A stretch of DNA of 64,000 nt from Juglans regia (taxonomy: Eukaryota > Streptophyta > Magnoliopsida > Fagales > Juglandaceae). The stretch lies in NCBI RefSeq assembly GCF_001411555.2, contig NC_049904.1, forward strand, positions 26,797,370-26,861,369, given 5' to 3'. This document shows positions 11,380-21,481 of this stretch, in pieces. Made by a program: the position numbers and the translations under genes. The stretch's first letter is position 1, and each line of letters begins with the position of its first letter. The notes under the pieces are model-generated. The model worked only from the letters and a program-made list of their open reading frames with translations, had not been told where the DNA came from and made no database searches.

Positions 11380-12283
11380 CTACGCCCACCGCTTTTCCTT
11401 CCCGCTTGACCATCCCGCTTGATGTGGCATCCCACGTGGCATGACTTAATTGATTAAAAAATTAAATTTTTTCAAGCAAAAAATTACATCTCTTCGTCTT
11501 CTTCAAGCTAGGCATTTTCTCTCGAGAACAGAGCTTCTTCAAGCAAAAAATTAGATTTGCTCCGTCTTCTAGCTACGCCATTTCCTTCATCTTCTTCAAG
11601 CTCAAGCTATGCCCTTTCTCCCAAAAATAGAGCCCTCGTAAAATCCGTCACCTCCATCTTCTTCAAGCAAAAACCTAGTAAATACAGCCCTTGTAAAATT
11701 CTCTGCTAAACTATAATCCAGAAGCCATTAAATTCCAACTTATAATAAATACAGCTGAGACACAGTACAAATTATAACCTAGAAGTCATGAATTTCCAAC
11801 TCCTTTCAAAATCTCCACAGAGATTAGCTAACCACACAAAAATTAAAAAAAAAACACAAACACAAGCATCCATTTCAAGATCTTGCTCCAGATGATAACC
11901 GTACCATAACTTGTATAAAAACAGGTTTAAATTCTTTGCGGCCAGTATTCCTTGCGGCCTGTAGATGCAATGTGGGTTTAAATTCTTTTTAATGTCACCA
12001 CCCTTTAAATTCTTCTGGGTTTAATACTATATATGGTAACTTGTATAAAAATGGCCTGGTTTTTTTATAGATCTAATGGATCAAATTCGATTCGAGCAGG
12101 CTTTCGAACAGAGGGAAATGAGGGGCAGCCTTTGAGGGGTTGGGAGTTTTCGGATCTGAAGGGGGAACGAAACCAGAGAAATGCCTTTTCTTTTCTTTAC
12201 CTTTTTTTTCAATTAAAAAAAGTCACTGTATCATGCCATGTCAAGCGGTAGCTATGAGCGGGAGCAATCGTTGGTGGCTGTAG
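11380..12283. mobile_element. Element with long inverted ends, Mutator-like
   Basis: The left 80 bp (CTACGCCCACCG... CCCGCTTGAC... GTGGCATGACTTAATTG) matches, imperfectly and inverted, the right 80 bp (from about 12200 to GGTGGCTGTAG at 12283). Long inverted ends suggest a non-autonomous Mutator-like element. I could not see a target-site duplication. The interior has repeated CTTCTTCAAGC phrases and no recognisable protein. Confidence 0.4.
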
Positions 12284-12469
12284 AACTACCCTTCAAACAT
12301 AGGGGAGGGCTTAAAACATGCACTGATTATAGACCTGTAGGAAAGAGACTCCTTTGTCGTTAGTTATTAACGTGAATAATTCTATTTATTATTTTTATAT
12401 ACCATACGTTATATATTTTTTAATTTTTTTTAAAATAATATTATATATAATCATGAAATATATAAATAT

Positions 12470-12615
12470 ATTATAATTATTTTGAAAAAGAATGAGATTT
12501 ATTATTAAAAAATTAATTTCTTTTCGTGTGAATCTAATATTTATTTATTTTTTTCAAAACGACTGTACGATATTTACACACTTACGATTATAAATATTAT
12601 TTTATATATATATAT
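12470..12615. mobile_element. MITE family 4 copy
   Basis: Holds the family signature TTTTCAAAACGACTGTACGA and a T-rich middle with TTATTAAAAAATTAATTT. Related copies lie at 16450-16600, 19024-19187, 59480-59600 and 60265-60435. Confidence 0.45.
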
Positions 12616-13520
12616 ATAATAAATATGTGATGTATAAATTATAAATAATGAATAAAACAACTTAATAATTTAAGAAGAATAAAATAAAATAAAAAATAAT
12701 TTTAAAATATATAAAATATATAATGCGGAATGATGAATTGGAGGAAGTCTATTAATATAAGAGTACGTCTTCCTGCAGAACGGCCCAAATGCAATGTCCC
12801 CGCGGCGCACGTTCTTTTTTTCTTTTCTATTTTTTCAATGTTTCTATTTTTTTTTCTTAAATAAAATAATAAAATTAACCCACTATTTCGTACTGATCTT
12901 CGTGCAAATCTTTTTTTATTTTTTTCGTAAGCATCTTTCTTTCTGTCTGTGAGATAGGAAAACGGAAAGGAGGTGCAAAATGCTAAACATAGTTACTTTT
13001 CACAACACTTACGTGACATTATTTTAGAAATATTTTTGTAAAACTTCTTATAAAAATAACATAATTTTATAAAAATATTTTTATTTTACATAATAATATT
13101 AGGTATAAGTTTAAAATAGACAAGTTATATGCAAATCTTTTATAAAATAAAAAAAAAATAGATTTCACTAATAAAAAATAATTTTTTTATATTTTTTCGA
13201 GATGAGATTCACTTTTTTATAAAAATTTAAAAGTGATTTATCTATTTAAAATTTATACAAATTATTTATTTATTTTATAATATATATTATAAAATATATT
13301 GCATAGATATTATTAATATTTAAAGATATTTTTGTTGGGAGACTTGTGTCCGTAAGCTCTCCCAATTTTCCTTTTAAAATAATTTTTAAAACTTTTTATT
13401 TCTTTAAAAAATACCCTTAGGGATCTCCAAATATAGTTTTGACATCAAAGTTCAAACCATACATGGTAAGGAGTCAGGACCACGTCAGGTGCACCTCTCT
13501 GCTTAAAGCAAACGTGGCTG
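12616..13520. other. AT-rich intergenic sequence
   Basis: No gene seen. Mostly A/T runs, with a short GC-richer patch near 12780-12810. Confidence 0.4.
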
Positions 13521-13898
13521 GCATGTTTGGACATTACGAGAGTTTTTAAAATTGTCAAAATTTCTATTAATTTTATTTTTAAAAATGATTTAAATATAAA
13601 ATATTTTTTAATTTTTAATTTTTAATATTTTTATTTAATTATTATTTAATCATTATTCAAACATAAAAATCAATGTAACTTTCATAAATTTCAAAACAAA
13701 ACATAACATAAAAATCAATATAATTTTTATAAATTTAAAAAAATAATAATATTGAAGGTTCAAACAATTTTTTAACTTTATAATATTTTTATTCAATTTT
13801 TCTAAAATCATTTTTCAAAATTCAATAACATATCTTCATTCAAACTATTTTACTATTATTCAAAAAATTATGAAATACTCCAAAATGTCCAAACATGC
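13521..13898. mobile_element. MITE family 2, copy 2
   Basis: Ends GCATGTTTGGACATT and AATGTCCAAACATGC form a clean inverted repeat of about 15 bp. The interior parallels 3502-3861 (AAACATAAAAATCAAT, TTTCAAAACAAAACATAA). About 378 bp, non-coding. Confidence 0.7.
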
Positions 13899-14503
13899 CC
13901 TAAGATTGATACTAGAAAAGAAAGTTTTAGTTGCTACATCATTATTTTATTTTTATCTCATCACGATTAAATTTCTTTCTTTCTTCAAAATATGACATCT
14001 AAAAGTAACAAAAAAGTATTGCATTTATAAAGATAAAATGAAAATAAGGCATTAACATTCTCATTTTATATCTATATATATGTAGGTTCATGAGGATTTG
14101 GTGAGACATCCTTTCATATTTTTTTTTTTTTTTTTTAAAGAAAATAACACTGCAACGACAAAATCTGAACAAATTTTGAACAAGTCACTCTATTATAAAT
14201 TAATTAACGGAAAGGTATGATGAGACTTTGCAAGACTGCATATAAATTATTAGAGAATTGATATAATTATAAAGAATATCATATAAAAATAAATCTATAC
14301 GACACATTGCATCAATTTTATAATAAAAATAATTTTAAAATTTAACTTATCAAATACGTTAATTTATAAATTTATATTTAATAAAATTTATTTTCTTCGT
14401 ACTTAAAACATTTTTGAAATTATAAAACTAGTCCAGAAAAATTTACGGAGAGTCAGCTGCGGAATATGAAACAGTATCATGAACAGTACTGTTTCTGGAG
14501 CGT

Positions 14504-14509
14504 CACGTG
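14504..14509 (+). promoter_or_regulatory. G-box (CACGTG) upstream of the MBOAT gene
   Basis: CACGTG within GTCACGTGTG, 255 bp upstream of the start codon, followed by a second ACGT core (ATCACGTAAC). G-box/ABRE-type elements bind bZIP and bHLH factors; stress or abscisic acid control is an inference from the motif. Confidence 0.45.
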
Positions 14510-14646
14510 TGAAAATCACGTAACCCACAGCCCCGTAAGACTTTTGAGTTCCGAAATCAAAATAAACGCCGTTCTCTCTCTCTTTTCTGAGCCAAAGAGA
14601 CGTGGTAGAGGCGAACCTCTCTTCCTGGTGAGTGCTGCCTCTCACA

Positions 14647-14654
14647 TATATATA
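14647..14654 (+). promoter_or_regulatory. TATA box of the MBOAT gene
   Basis: TATATATA sits 105-112 bp upstream of the ATG at 14759, which would leave a 5' UTR of about 80 nt. Confidence 0.5.
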
Positions 14655-14758
14655 CTTTCTTCCTTGTCTAAACTTGTGGTTCTGAAACCTCTCTTCCTAC
14701 TCTCTTGGCCAATAAGATCAGTACCTTCCGTAAAGCTAGCTAGATTATCAGAGCGAAA

Positions 14759-15913
14759 ATGGAGGGCGCCGAGGAGATGAAGAACTTCACCAAGGCATGG
14801 CTTTCAGTCTTCGTATCTCTGTGCTACTGCTATGCCATAGGTAAGTTTGTTCCCAGAGGATTTCCAAGACTCTTTGGTTTGCTCCCCATCGTTTGCCTCT
14901 TTCTTGTCCTTCCTCTTAACATCTCCTCCATTCACCTGGGAGGCATCACTGCTTTCTTTGTTGCTTGGCTTGCCAACTTTAAGCTTTTGCTCTTTGCTTT
15001 TGGTAAAGGACCTTTATCCTCCAACACTTCAATCCCTCTTGGGCGCTTCGTTGCTATTGCTTGTTTGCCCATTAAGGTCCGGCAAAACCCTGCTCCTAAA
15101 TCACAATCAAATGGCCAAAAAGGTACTCATAGTCCGGATCGGAAATCACATTCCAATGGCAAAACAAAAGAAAACCCAGTTCCTGGAAAGCCTAAAATGG
15201 GACAGAAATCGCCTCTGAACTACGCAACAAAGGGTCTGTTATTGGCAATGTTGGTTCGAGTCTATGACTACAGTGAGCATATTCATCCAACCGTCTTACT
15301 CATTCTATATTGCTTTCACATATATTTCTGCCTCGAAATCATCCTGGCCATGTTCGCAGCACTGGCTCGAACCCTCCTGGGTCTCGAGCTCGAGCCACAG
15401 TTCGACGAGCCGTACCTGTCCACCTCGTTGCAGGACTTCTGGGGCAGGCGATGGAACATCATGGTCACCGGCATCCTACGACCGACTGTATACGAACCCG
15501 TCCTCCACGTCGCTACTCGCGTGATGGGAAACCGCAGGTGGGCATCACTACCGGCCGTACTCGGTACCTTTGTCGTATCGGCGCTCATGCACGAGCTGAT
15601 TTTCTACTACCTGGGGCGTGTGTGGCCCACCTGGGAGATCACGGGGTTCTTCCTCCTCCACGGGGTGTGTCTGATGGTCGAGATCGCTTTGAAGAAGGCT
15701 ATCGCCGGAAGATTCAGGTTGCCGACGATGGTAGCACGGTCCCTGACCATCGGATTCGTGATGGTAACCGGATTCTGGCTGTTCTTCCCCCAGCTCCTCC
15801 GGTGTAAGGCTGATGTTAGGGCGTTTGAGGAGTACGCGGCTGCTGGCGCGTTTTTTAAGAATGCTTTTCATGGTCTAACTTGGACGGCTCTCAATACGAC
15901 AGCAACCCTGTAA
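14759..15913 (+). CDS. MBOAT wax-synthase-like acyltransferase (long-chain-alcohol or sterol O-acyltransferase)
   Basis: Single exon, 384 aa, from ATG 14759 to TAA, complete for the plant wax synthase family (roughly 340-390 aa). These membrane-bound O-acyltransferases of the ER move a fatty acyl group from acyl-CoA to a fatty alcohol (wax ester) or to a sterol. Several hydrophobic helices are visible (about 12-30, 40-58, 62-84, 175-200, 265-285, 295-312, 325-345). The wax-synthase signature SLQDFWGRRWN lies at 223-233 and the catalytic His at 278 in LMHELIF. A polar, Lys/Ser/Asn-rich cytosolic loop occupies about 108-150, with an SNGQK/SNGKT repeat. The second half is distinctly GC-richer than its surroundings. 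Substrate (alcohol or sterol, as in plant ASAT) cannot be decided from sequence. No introns; whether further family copies lie nearby outside the window is unknown. Confidence 0.92.
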   Translation: MEGAEEMKNFTKAWLSVFVSLCYCYAIGKFVPRGFPRLFGLLPIVCLFLVLPLNISSIHLGGITAFFVAWLANFKLLLFAFGKGPLSSNTSIPLGRFVAIACLPIKVRQNPAPKSQSNGQKGTHSPDRKSHSNGKTKENPVPGKPKMGQKSPLNYATKGLLLAMLVRVYDYSEHIHPTVLLILYCFHIYFCLEIILAMFAALARTLLGLELEPQFDEPYLSTSLQDFWGRRWNIMVTGILRPTVYEPVLHVATRVMGNRRWASLPAVLGTFVVSALMHELIFYYLGRVWPTWEITGFFLLHGVCLMVEIALKKAIAGRFRLPTMVARSLTIGFVMVTGFWLFFPQLLRCKADVRAFEEYAAAGAFFKNAFHGLTWTALNTTATL

Positions 15914-16117
15914 ACGAATGTAGGTCTCGGACATACTCTCATAAGTCAGTTCATCGGACGGTTTAAAATTAAAACTTAATTGCATCGAACGGCATAATTC
16001 GATAGATGAATTTTGTACACTCATTTATTAGTGGAGAATTTCAACAGTCTTATACATATGACCTCTTCTAATCAGTACGTGATTTACGCTCTGTTAAATT
16101 GTGAAAATATTTTATAT

Positions 16118-16268
16118 CATCTTATTTTAATTCATCTTATTATTATAATTTTTAAAAACTTTTATATAAAATATAATAAATAATATAATATTTTTAAATC
16201 TTAAAATAATAATAATATTTTATTTAATTTTTAATTTTTATCTAAAATCATGTTATCTTATCTCATAG
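16118..16268 (-). mobile_element. MITE family 1 copy
   Basis: Reverse-orientation core: ATCTTATTATTATAATTTTT, then TATAAAATATAATAAATAAT, ending TTATCTTATCTCAT. Inverted ends are weak. Confidence 0.5.
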
Positions 16269-16449
16269 GAAACTTTATTATTTTTATCATTCTATTTTAA
16301 TATTTAAATACACGTGTGTTTAAATGTAAAGTTAAAAATAATACAAGTTAAATCACATATTGTTTGGTGAAAGCTTGTGACATAAGACATTCTCGTAACA
16401 TTTCTGTTTTGGGCCATAAAAGTAATAGAAATGGTAATTATAATTGTGA

Positions 16450-16600
16450 GTGTATAAACGTCATACAGTTACTTTAAAAAAAATAAATAAATATGAGATC
16501 TATATAAAAAAAATTAATTTTTTAATAATAAACTATATTCTTTTTCAAAACGACTGTGTAATATTTAAATATTTTATGACTATACCTAACATTACTCTAA
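16450..16600. mobile_element. MITE family 4 copy
   Basis: Carries AAATAAATATGAGATCTATA, an A/T-rich middle, then CTTTTTCAAAACGACTGTG and GACTATACCTAACATTACTC. Same layout as the copies at 19024 and 60265. Confidence 0.5.
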
Positions 16601-16962
16601 TGTAAACCAATGCTGTCATTGAACCTAGGGAGAGAATGCGAAATGCAATCTTTTGCAAAAGGGTGCGACAAATAGATTATAAAATGGTTTTTTCATTTAT
16701 TTATTTTTTTGTTTTTTAAATTTTGATACAAAAGATATTAAGAAATGACAAATGTAAAATGTGAAATGCATGATGATTCTATAATTGGAAAGCTAAAAAA
16801 GAAGTGTTGTATTTGGTTAGCTATTTGCAATTGCCTATTGCTGTGACCATCATTATATATACCCTCAATATTAGCATTTCTGAGGTTCGTCTTTAATGAG
16901 AGTTATTATATTTTCTATAGAATATAACATTTATATCACTTAAATAATAAAATTTGATGTGT

Positions 16963-17078
16963 AAGATTTAAATTTTAAAATTTATTTTCTAAATTAAATT
17001 TTGTTACGTAAGAGCTTTATAAGATTTAAATTTTAAAATTTATTTTCTAAATTAAATTTTGTTACGTAAGAGCTTTAT
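16963..17078 (+). repeat. Perfect tandem duplication of 58 bp
   Basis: The unit from AAGATTTAAATTTTAAAATT to GTAAGAGCTTTAT occurs twice in a row (16963-17020 and 17021-17078) with no difference that I can see. A recent local duplication. Confidence 0.85.
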
Positions 17079-17245
17079 TAAATGTATTATCAATACCAAT
17101 TTATAATTTTTCATATAATAATAATAATAATCACCCAACATTGGGGTTTTCTTACGGAAGTAGTGCAAGAAAATTAGTGGTAATTTCGATCATGAAGGTG
17201 TTGATAATGTAACGAGAGGTGTCAAGCAAGAAAAGTTTCCATTGG

Positions 17246-17590
17246 ATTAGTTTGGATAGTGAGTTCAGATGATTTGTAAATAGTAATAAACTAATTTGTA
17301 TTAAAATATTTTATAGAATTTTGAAAAATAAGAGAGAAAAAATTAAATAAAAATGGTATAAAGTTAAAATATTATTATAATATAATTTTTATTTTAGTAT
17401 TTAAAAAAGTTGAATTGTCCTTTATATTTTGTTTAAAACTTGGAAAAAGTTATAATAATTAAGTAATGATTAGATAAAAAAATTAAAAAATTGAAATTAA
17501 AAAGTATTTGTGTTTGTGTTTATAGTATTTGGATATGAAAATGAGATAATATAAGATGAGATGAGTTTGGAAGATTTTGCTATTAAACAA
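17246..17590 (+). mobile_element. MITE family 1 copy, composite
   Basis: Begins AGTTTGGATAGTGAGTTCAG and includes GTTGAATTGTCCTTTATATT, a diverged family core. A second partial end, AAGATGAGATGAGTTTGG, occurs near 17552-17569. Confidence 0.5.
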
Positions 17591-19023
17591 GGCCTAATTG
17601 TTGTCACCATAGCCCTGTATTTATAGAGGTAATATTGGCGCCACTTCTTGAAGAAGACAAGCACCAACTGAGGCAACTCTCCGCCAATAATCAAACAAAG
17701 CTGCACCTCCCATGACAAAGGGTAGTGGTAATGTGCCGCCCAGCGGCGTGTCCATTAGTACAAATTTTATTTTTTATTTTTATATATTTTTTAAAAGAAA
17801 TGTAAAGGAGAAGTGTTCGATCTATTGTATGGTTAGTCATATTCTTTTTCCTAAATATTCCCTTTTTATGCTTTGACCACAAATTAATTATTATTCCTTA
17901 ATAGTATTCTCATGCCTTTTTCTTCCCATCTTTTTCACTGATCGAAGTTGTTTGGCATCATTATCATTGTTAATCAATTAAAGAATGGACATACACATAT
18001 GGGGCGGGGCCTCTTTGGAGTAACTATACTTCCAAAAATGGTGAATGTGAAAGAAGCTGTTTCGATAATGGAAAAAACTACTTTGTCTTTTAAGTTGTAC
18101 CCTTGACAAAAATTTATTTATTTATTTATTTTTGTTACTTAGTAATTAAAGAAGTAATTTTAAGTATTTTGGGATATTTAAAAAAAATATTTAAATATAT
18201 TTAAAAAATTAAAAAAAACATCTAAAAAATACCAAGTGGTCAATTTGAGCAGGCTGTTGTGGACAGCAAAATAACCCGACTCTTCAATAATTATCTTTCA
18301 CTTTTAGTGCTGGCTGTTGAGGATAGTCCATAACTCTATATTTGTGACAATGGAAAGATGCAAATTATTTTATCTGAAAGAGAAATATTTTAGTCATTGA
18401 GAGATTTTATAAAAGTAAATGCGTAAATTGATATAATTTGACGTAATATATTAGATTATAAAATTATTTTTATTCTTTATATGAAGATATATTAATTTGT
18501 AAATTTTTTTTTCTTTTTTAGCTGCAGCACTTTATGAAAATGGTTGTTTTTGAACGAAAAGATTAGAAGAATCAAGAAGAATGAATAGTCCCATTGTAGA
18601 TCTCTTGGCCACGTATTTATTGTGTTAAAGAAAATGGAACAAGATCAAGCCAAAAAAAGCAAAAATAAACAAAAAAACAAAAATAAATAAAAGGTTATCA
18701 GAAAGTAGTGGAATGCCAACGCTGGATGAAAGGATTTTGGTGGGGGGCAACATGTGAACCATGTTGAGCCACTGTTTTCTATGTATGAGAAAATCCTGAA
18801 ATGAAATGAATCTGGTGATGGCCATTAACTATCCTTTCAAATTAAGGGCTGTAACCTAACCAGTCCATTCATACCTCTGGACGTATGATGTCGTGCAAAG
18901 CTACCCGTCATTCATTTTGCTTTCAAAGAAAGTACAGGGTGCGGGAAAACTAGCTTTACTAGTTCAGTCATTGGCAGCAGCCCACCTTGTTGGACGGGAA
19001 GTGAGGTCAATGGTTTGTATTTT

Positions 19024-19187
19024 TGTTTTTGAGAAATTGTATTTGCAGTACGTGAGTGTCCTATAATCTCTTTTAAAAAAATAAATAAATAAGAAATTTA
19101 CATAAAAAAAAGTAATTATTTAATAATAAATTTCACTTTTTTTAAAAATAATTAAATAACGTTTACGCACTCTACGACTGTATATAA
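19024..19187. mobile_element. MITE family 4 copy
   Basis: GTACGTGAGTGTCC at the left and CTCTACGACTGTATATAACA at the right border an A/T-rich middle with AAGTAATTATTTAATAATAA. Confidence 0.5.
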
Positions 19188-19227
19188 CAATTTACTTATA
19201 TTTTTGTTTATGTCTTTGACTCAAAGT

Positions 19228-19410
19228 TAAGCTACTGTTTGAATAGTAAGTTGAGATGAAATGAATTGATATAAAAGTTTAAAATTAAATAAATATTATT
19301 ATAATATTATTTTTTAATAATAATAATATTGTTATTTATTATATTTTATATAAAAATTTAAAAAATTTATAATAATAAAATGAAATAAAATAAAATACTT
19401 TAACTATAAA
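19228..19410 (+). mobile_element. MITE family 1 copy
   Basis: Starts CTACTGTTTGAATAGTAAGT, then GAGATGAAATGAATTGATAT, with a diverged core near 19330-19375. Confidence 0.5.
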
Positions 19411-19592
19411 TCGTTCTGTAAACCATATTCTTTTCTTCATGCACATGGTAAGTCACTTCAGAGGGTACGAGTCACTATTTCCACAATATTGCACATGTTA
19501 TTCAACGGCAGCAAGTTAATAAGAAAGGCAATAAATAAGATATGATAAATGTTTTAGACAAAAAAGTTATTTTATGAAATTAAACTTACCAT

Positions 19593-19945
19593 ACTTGATC
19601 TGTGAAGAAATTTATAGGCCTAACTCATCTTATAAAATTAGTTGTACAAGAGAGAATTGTTCATTACTTATAAACATGTCCAAGACCTTATCCACAGTCA
19701 ATGTGAGATTATTTCTCAACACCCTCATTCACGTGCAAGTCAGTATTTTTTCTGATCCTTATTACAGAATAAGTAGTGTGAGCCCCCATTCGTCCTGTAG
19801 CAAACTTTGATATCATGAAGAAATTCACGGACCTAACTCATCTCATAAAACCGGTTATACAAGAGAAGATTGCTCATTGCTTAGAAAAATACTCAAGACC
19901 TTGTCCCCAGTCAATATTGGATTATTCTTTAACAATCTGATATGT
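19593..19945 (+). repeat. Diverged direct repeat, two copies about 213 bp apart
   Basis: The phrase GAAGAAATTYAYRGRCCTAA is followed in both copies by ACTCATCT, TACAAGAGA, TTGCTCATT-type and CCAGTCAAT-type blocks (19606 and 19819 onward). This kind of sequence is a common dispersed plant repeat, probably a transposon fragment. Confidence 0.5.
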
Positions 19946-20818
19946 TAAATTTTAAAATTATTTTTATTATAAAATAAATATAATGTATCAGATAAAATTA
20001 TGTTAGTTTGTGAATTTAACTTTATAAAATTTTATTTATTTATTTATTGCCGTTGCAGATATACATGTTATTGTTACGACAATGGACCGGATTTCTTTGT
20101 GTATGGATTTCCACTCCAACTAGGAAGGATATAACTCGATTTCATGAATTATTGATTTGTTGCAAAATGTCAGCTTGGGTTAAAAGAGGCTGGAATTAAT
20201 CGATGTTGAAAAAGCGAGAAGCATCCCATATATCTCTGGATCGTTTTTCAACTACTACACTTAAAAGAAAAAACTCAAAAGCGAGTTCTAGATGTAATTT
20301 TTCCTCCCTCTCATTTTCTCCTTATTTCATTCACCCATATTATCTATTAAGATTTTTTTCTATTAGTTTTTTTTACTTTATTAAAAATCGAAAAAAATAG
20401 ATTTACAGTTTTCTGACAACTCCTAAAAGACAAGCATGGCAAAAACAAATTCACAGGTAAAAAATCGTTTGGAGGAAAGTGGTGGTTTTGCAAAAATTAT
20501 CGTGCATGGTTCTCACGCACTTACAGCTCTTCTCGACACACGCACCAAATCACCGAACTCGCCACCACCAGACCTTTCAAATATGACATTTATGTTTGAA
20601 AAGAGACAAGTATGTTGCCTTCGCAAGCCGTCAAAGATTTCAAAGTCTACTGAAGTTAATCCAAACTGTAATCCATTATTTTTACATATATCTTATTGAT
20701 TTCCTTTTTTGTTTCCTTATTGTTAATAAATAAAAAAAAAAAGTTCGTCTCTTGGACGTTTATCTATAGAGGTTGAGTCCTTTTTTTCTATAAATGGTGA
20801 GATTGAATCTCTGTTTAG

Positions 20819-21473
20819 TAAGGATGCTACTCGCATGGTGCGAGACAGGGGCACCCCTCCCCGCCCCCTGCCCCGGTAGCAAGGGTTGGTTTGAAACCGT
20901 GCCCCGCCTTGCCTCGCCCCCCGCTCAACCCTGTGATTCACTGGGTTTATAATTTTTTTTTTGGGTCTAAAATTTTTTAAGACTAAATTATAATATAATA
21001 TAATTATAAATTTTATTTAAAAAAATATAAACTCATTATAATTGTATTTTGGATTGTCTTGACCTCCTAGCTCAATCTTTATATAGGAAGTCAAAACAAT
21101 ACAATAGTCATTTTTAAGTAATGTGAGACTTACTTAAGAATGACTATTATATTGTCTTCGTCTTCTATATAAAGGTTGGCCTAAGAGGTCAAGGCAATTC
21201 ATTAACTTGAATTCAAATTTTTAATAAATTGTATATATTTATATACAATATATATTTATAAAAATTATTTATAAAAATATAAAAAAAATAATATTTTTAT
21301 TATAAATTTGGGAGTATGCAGAGCGAGACCCCGCTAGAGTCAGCCCGCCCCTTGCCCCTGCTAGGGGTCCTTCATGCCGGGCTGGGGCCCCACCCCTGCA
21401 TGGGTGATGCGGGGTAGCCCGCCTGCCCATGTGGGGACGGAGGCGGGAGGCAGGCCCCCGTTGCTCACCTCTA
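20819..21473. mobile_element. Non-autonomous hAT-like element, GC-rich ends
   Basis: 655 bp flanked by a perfect 8-bp duplication, CTGTTTAG (20811-20818 and 21474-21481). Ends are TAAGGATGCTACTCG and, inverted, TAGAGGTGAGCAAC, agreeing with the TAGNGRTG-type termini of hAT elements. The outer 130-180 bp are strikingly C/G-rich (CCCCGCCCCCTGCCCCGG), the middle is AT-rich. No transposase. Related elements lie at 33679-39323 and 40108-40810. Confidence 0.75.
21053..21198. repeat. Foldback hairpin inside the hAT-like element
   Basis: Arms of about 70 nt (21053-21122 and 21129-21198) are roughly 85 percent complementary with a loop of only about 6 nt. The left arm begins ATTGTCTTGACCTCC; the right arm ends GAGGTCAAGGCAAT. 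A transcript across it would form a long near-perfect stem. Confidence 0.75.
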
Positions 21474-21481
21474 CTGTTTAG

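Larger units (their letters stand above)
15914..20810. other. Long intergenic region
   Basis: AT-rich DNA with several MITEs, a 58-bp tandem duplication and a diverged tandem repeat, each listed separately. I see no convincing gene; open frames here (for example 20203-20699) match nothing I know and are interrupted by low-complexity sequence. Confidence 0.5.

Noticed and set aside
12033..12251. 72-codon frame inside the element with long inverted ends
   Set aside because: Runs into the inverted end of the element and resembles no transposase.
14847..15807. Other open frames overlapping the MBOAT gene
   Set aside because: They are shadows of the 384-codon frame, which has the family motifs.
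20436..20699. 87-codon open frame starting MAKTNSQVK
   Set aside because: No family recognised, ends in low-complexity sequence, and no promoter-like context.
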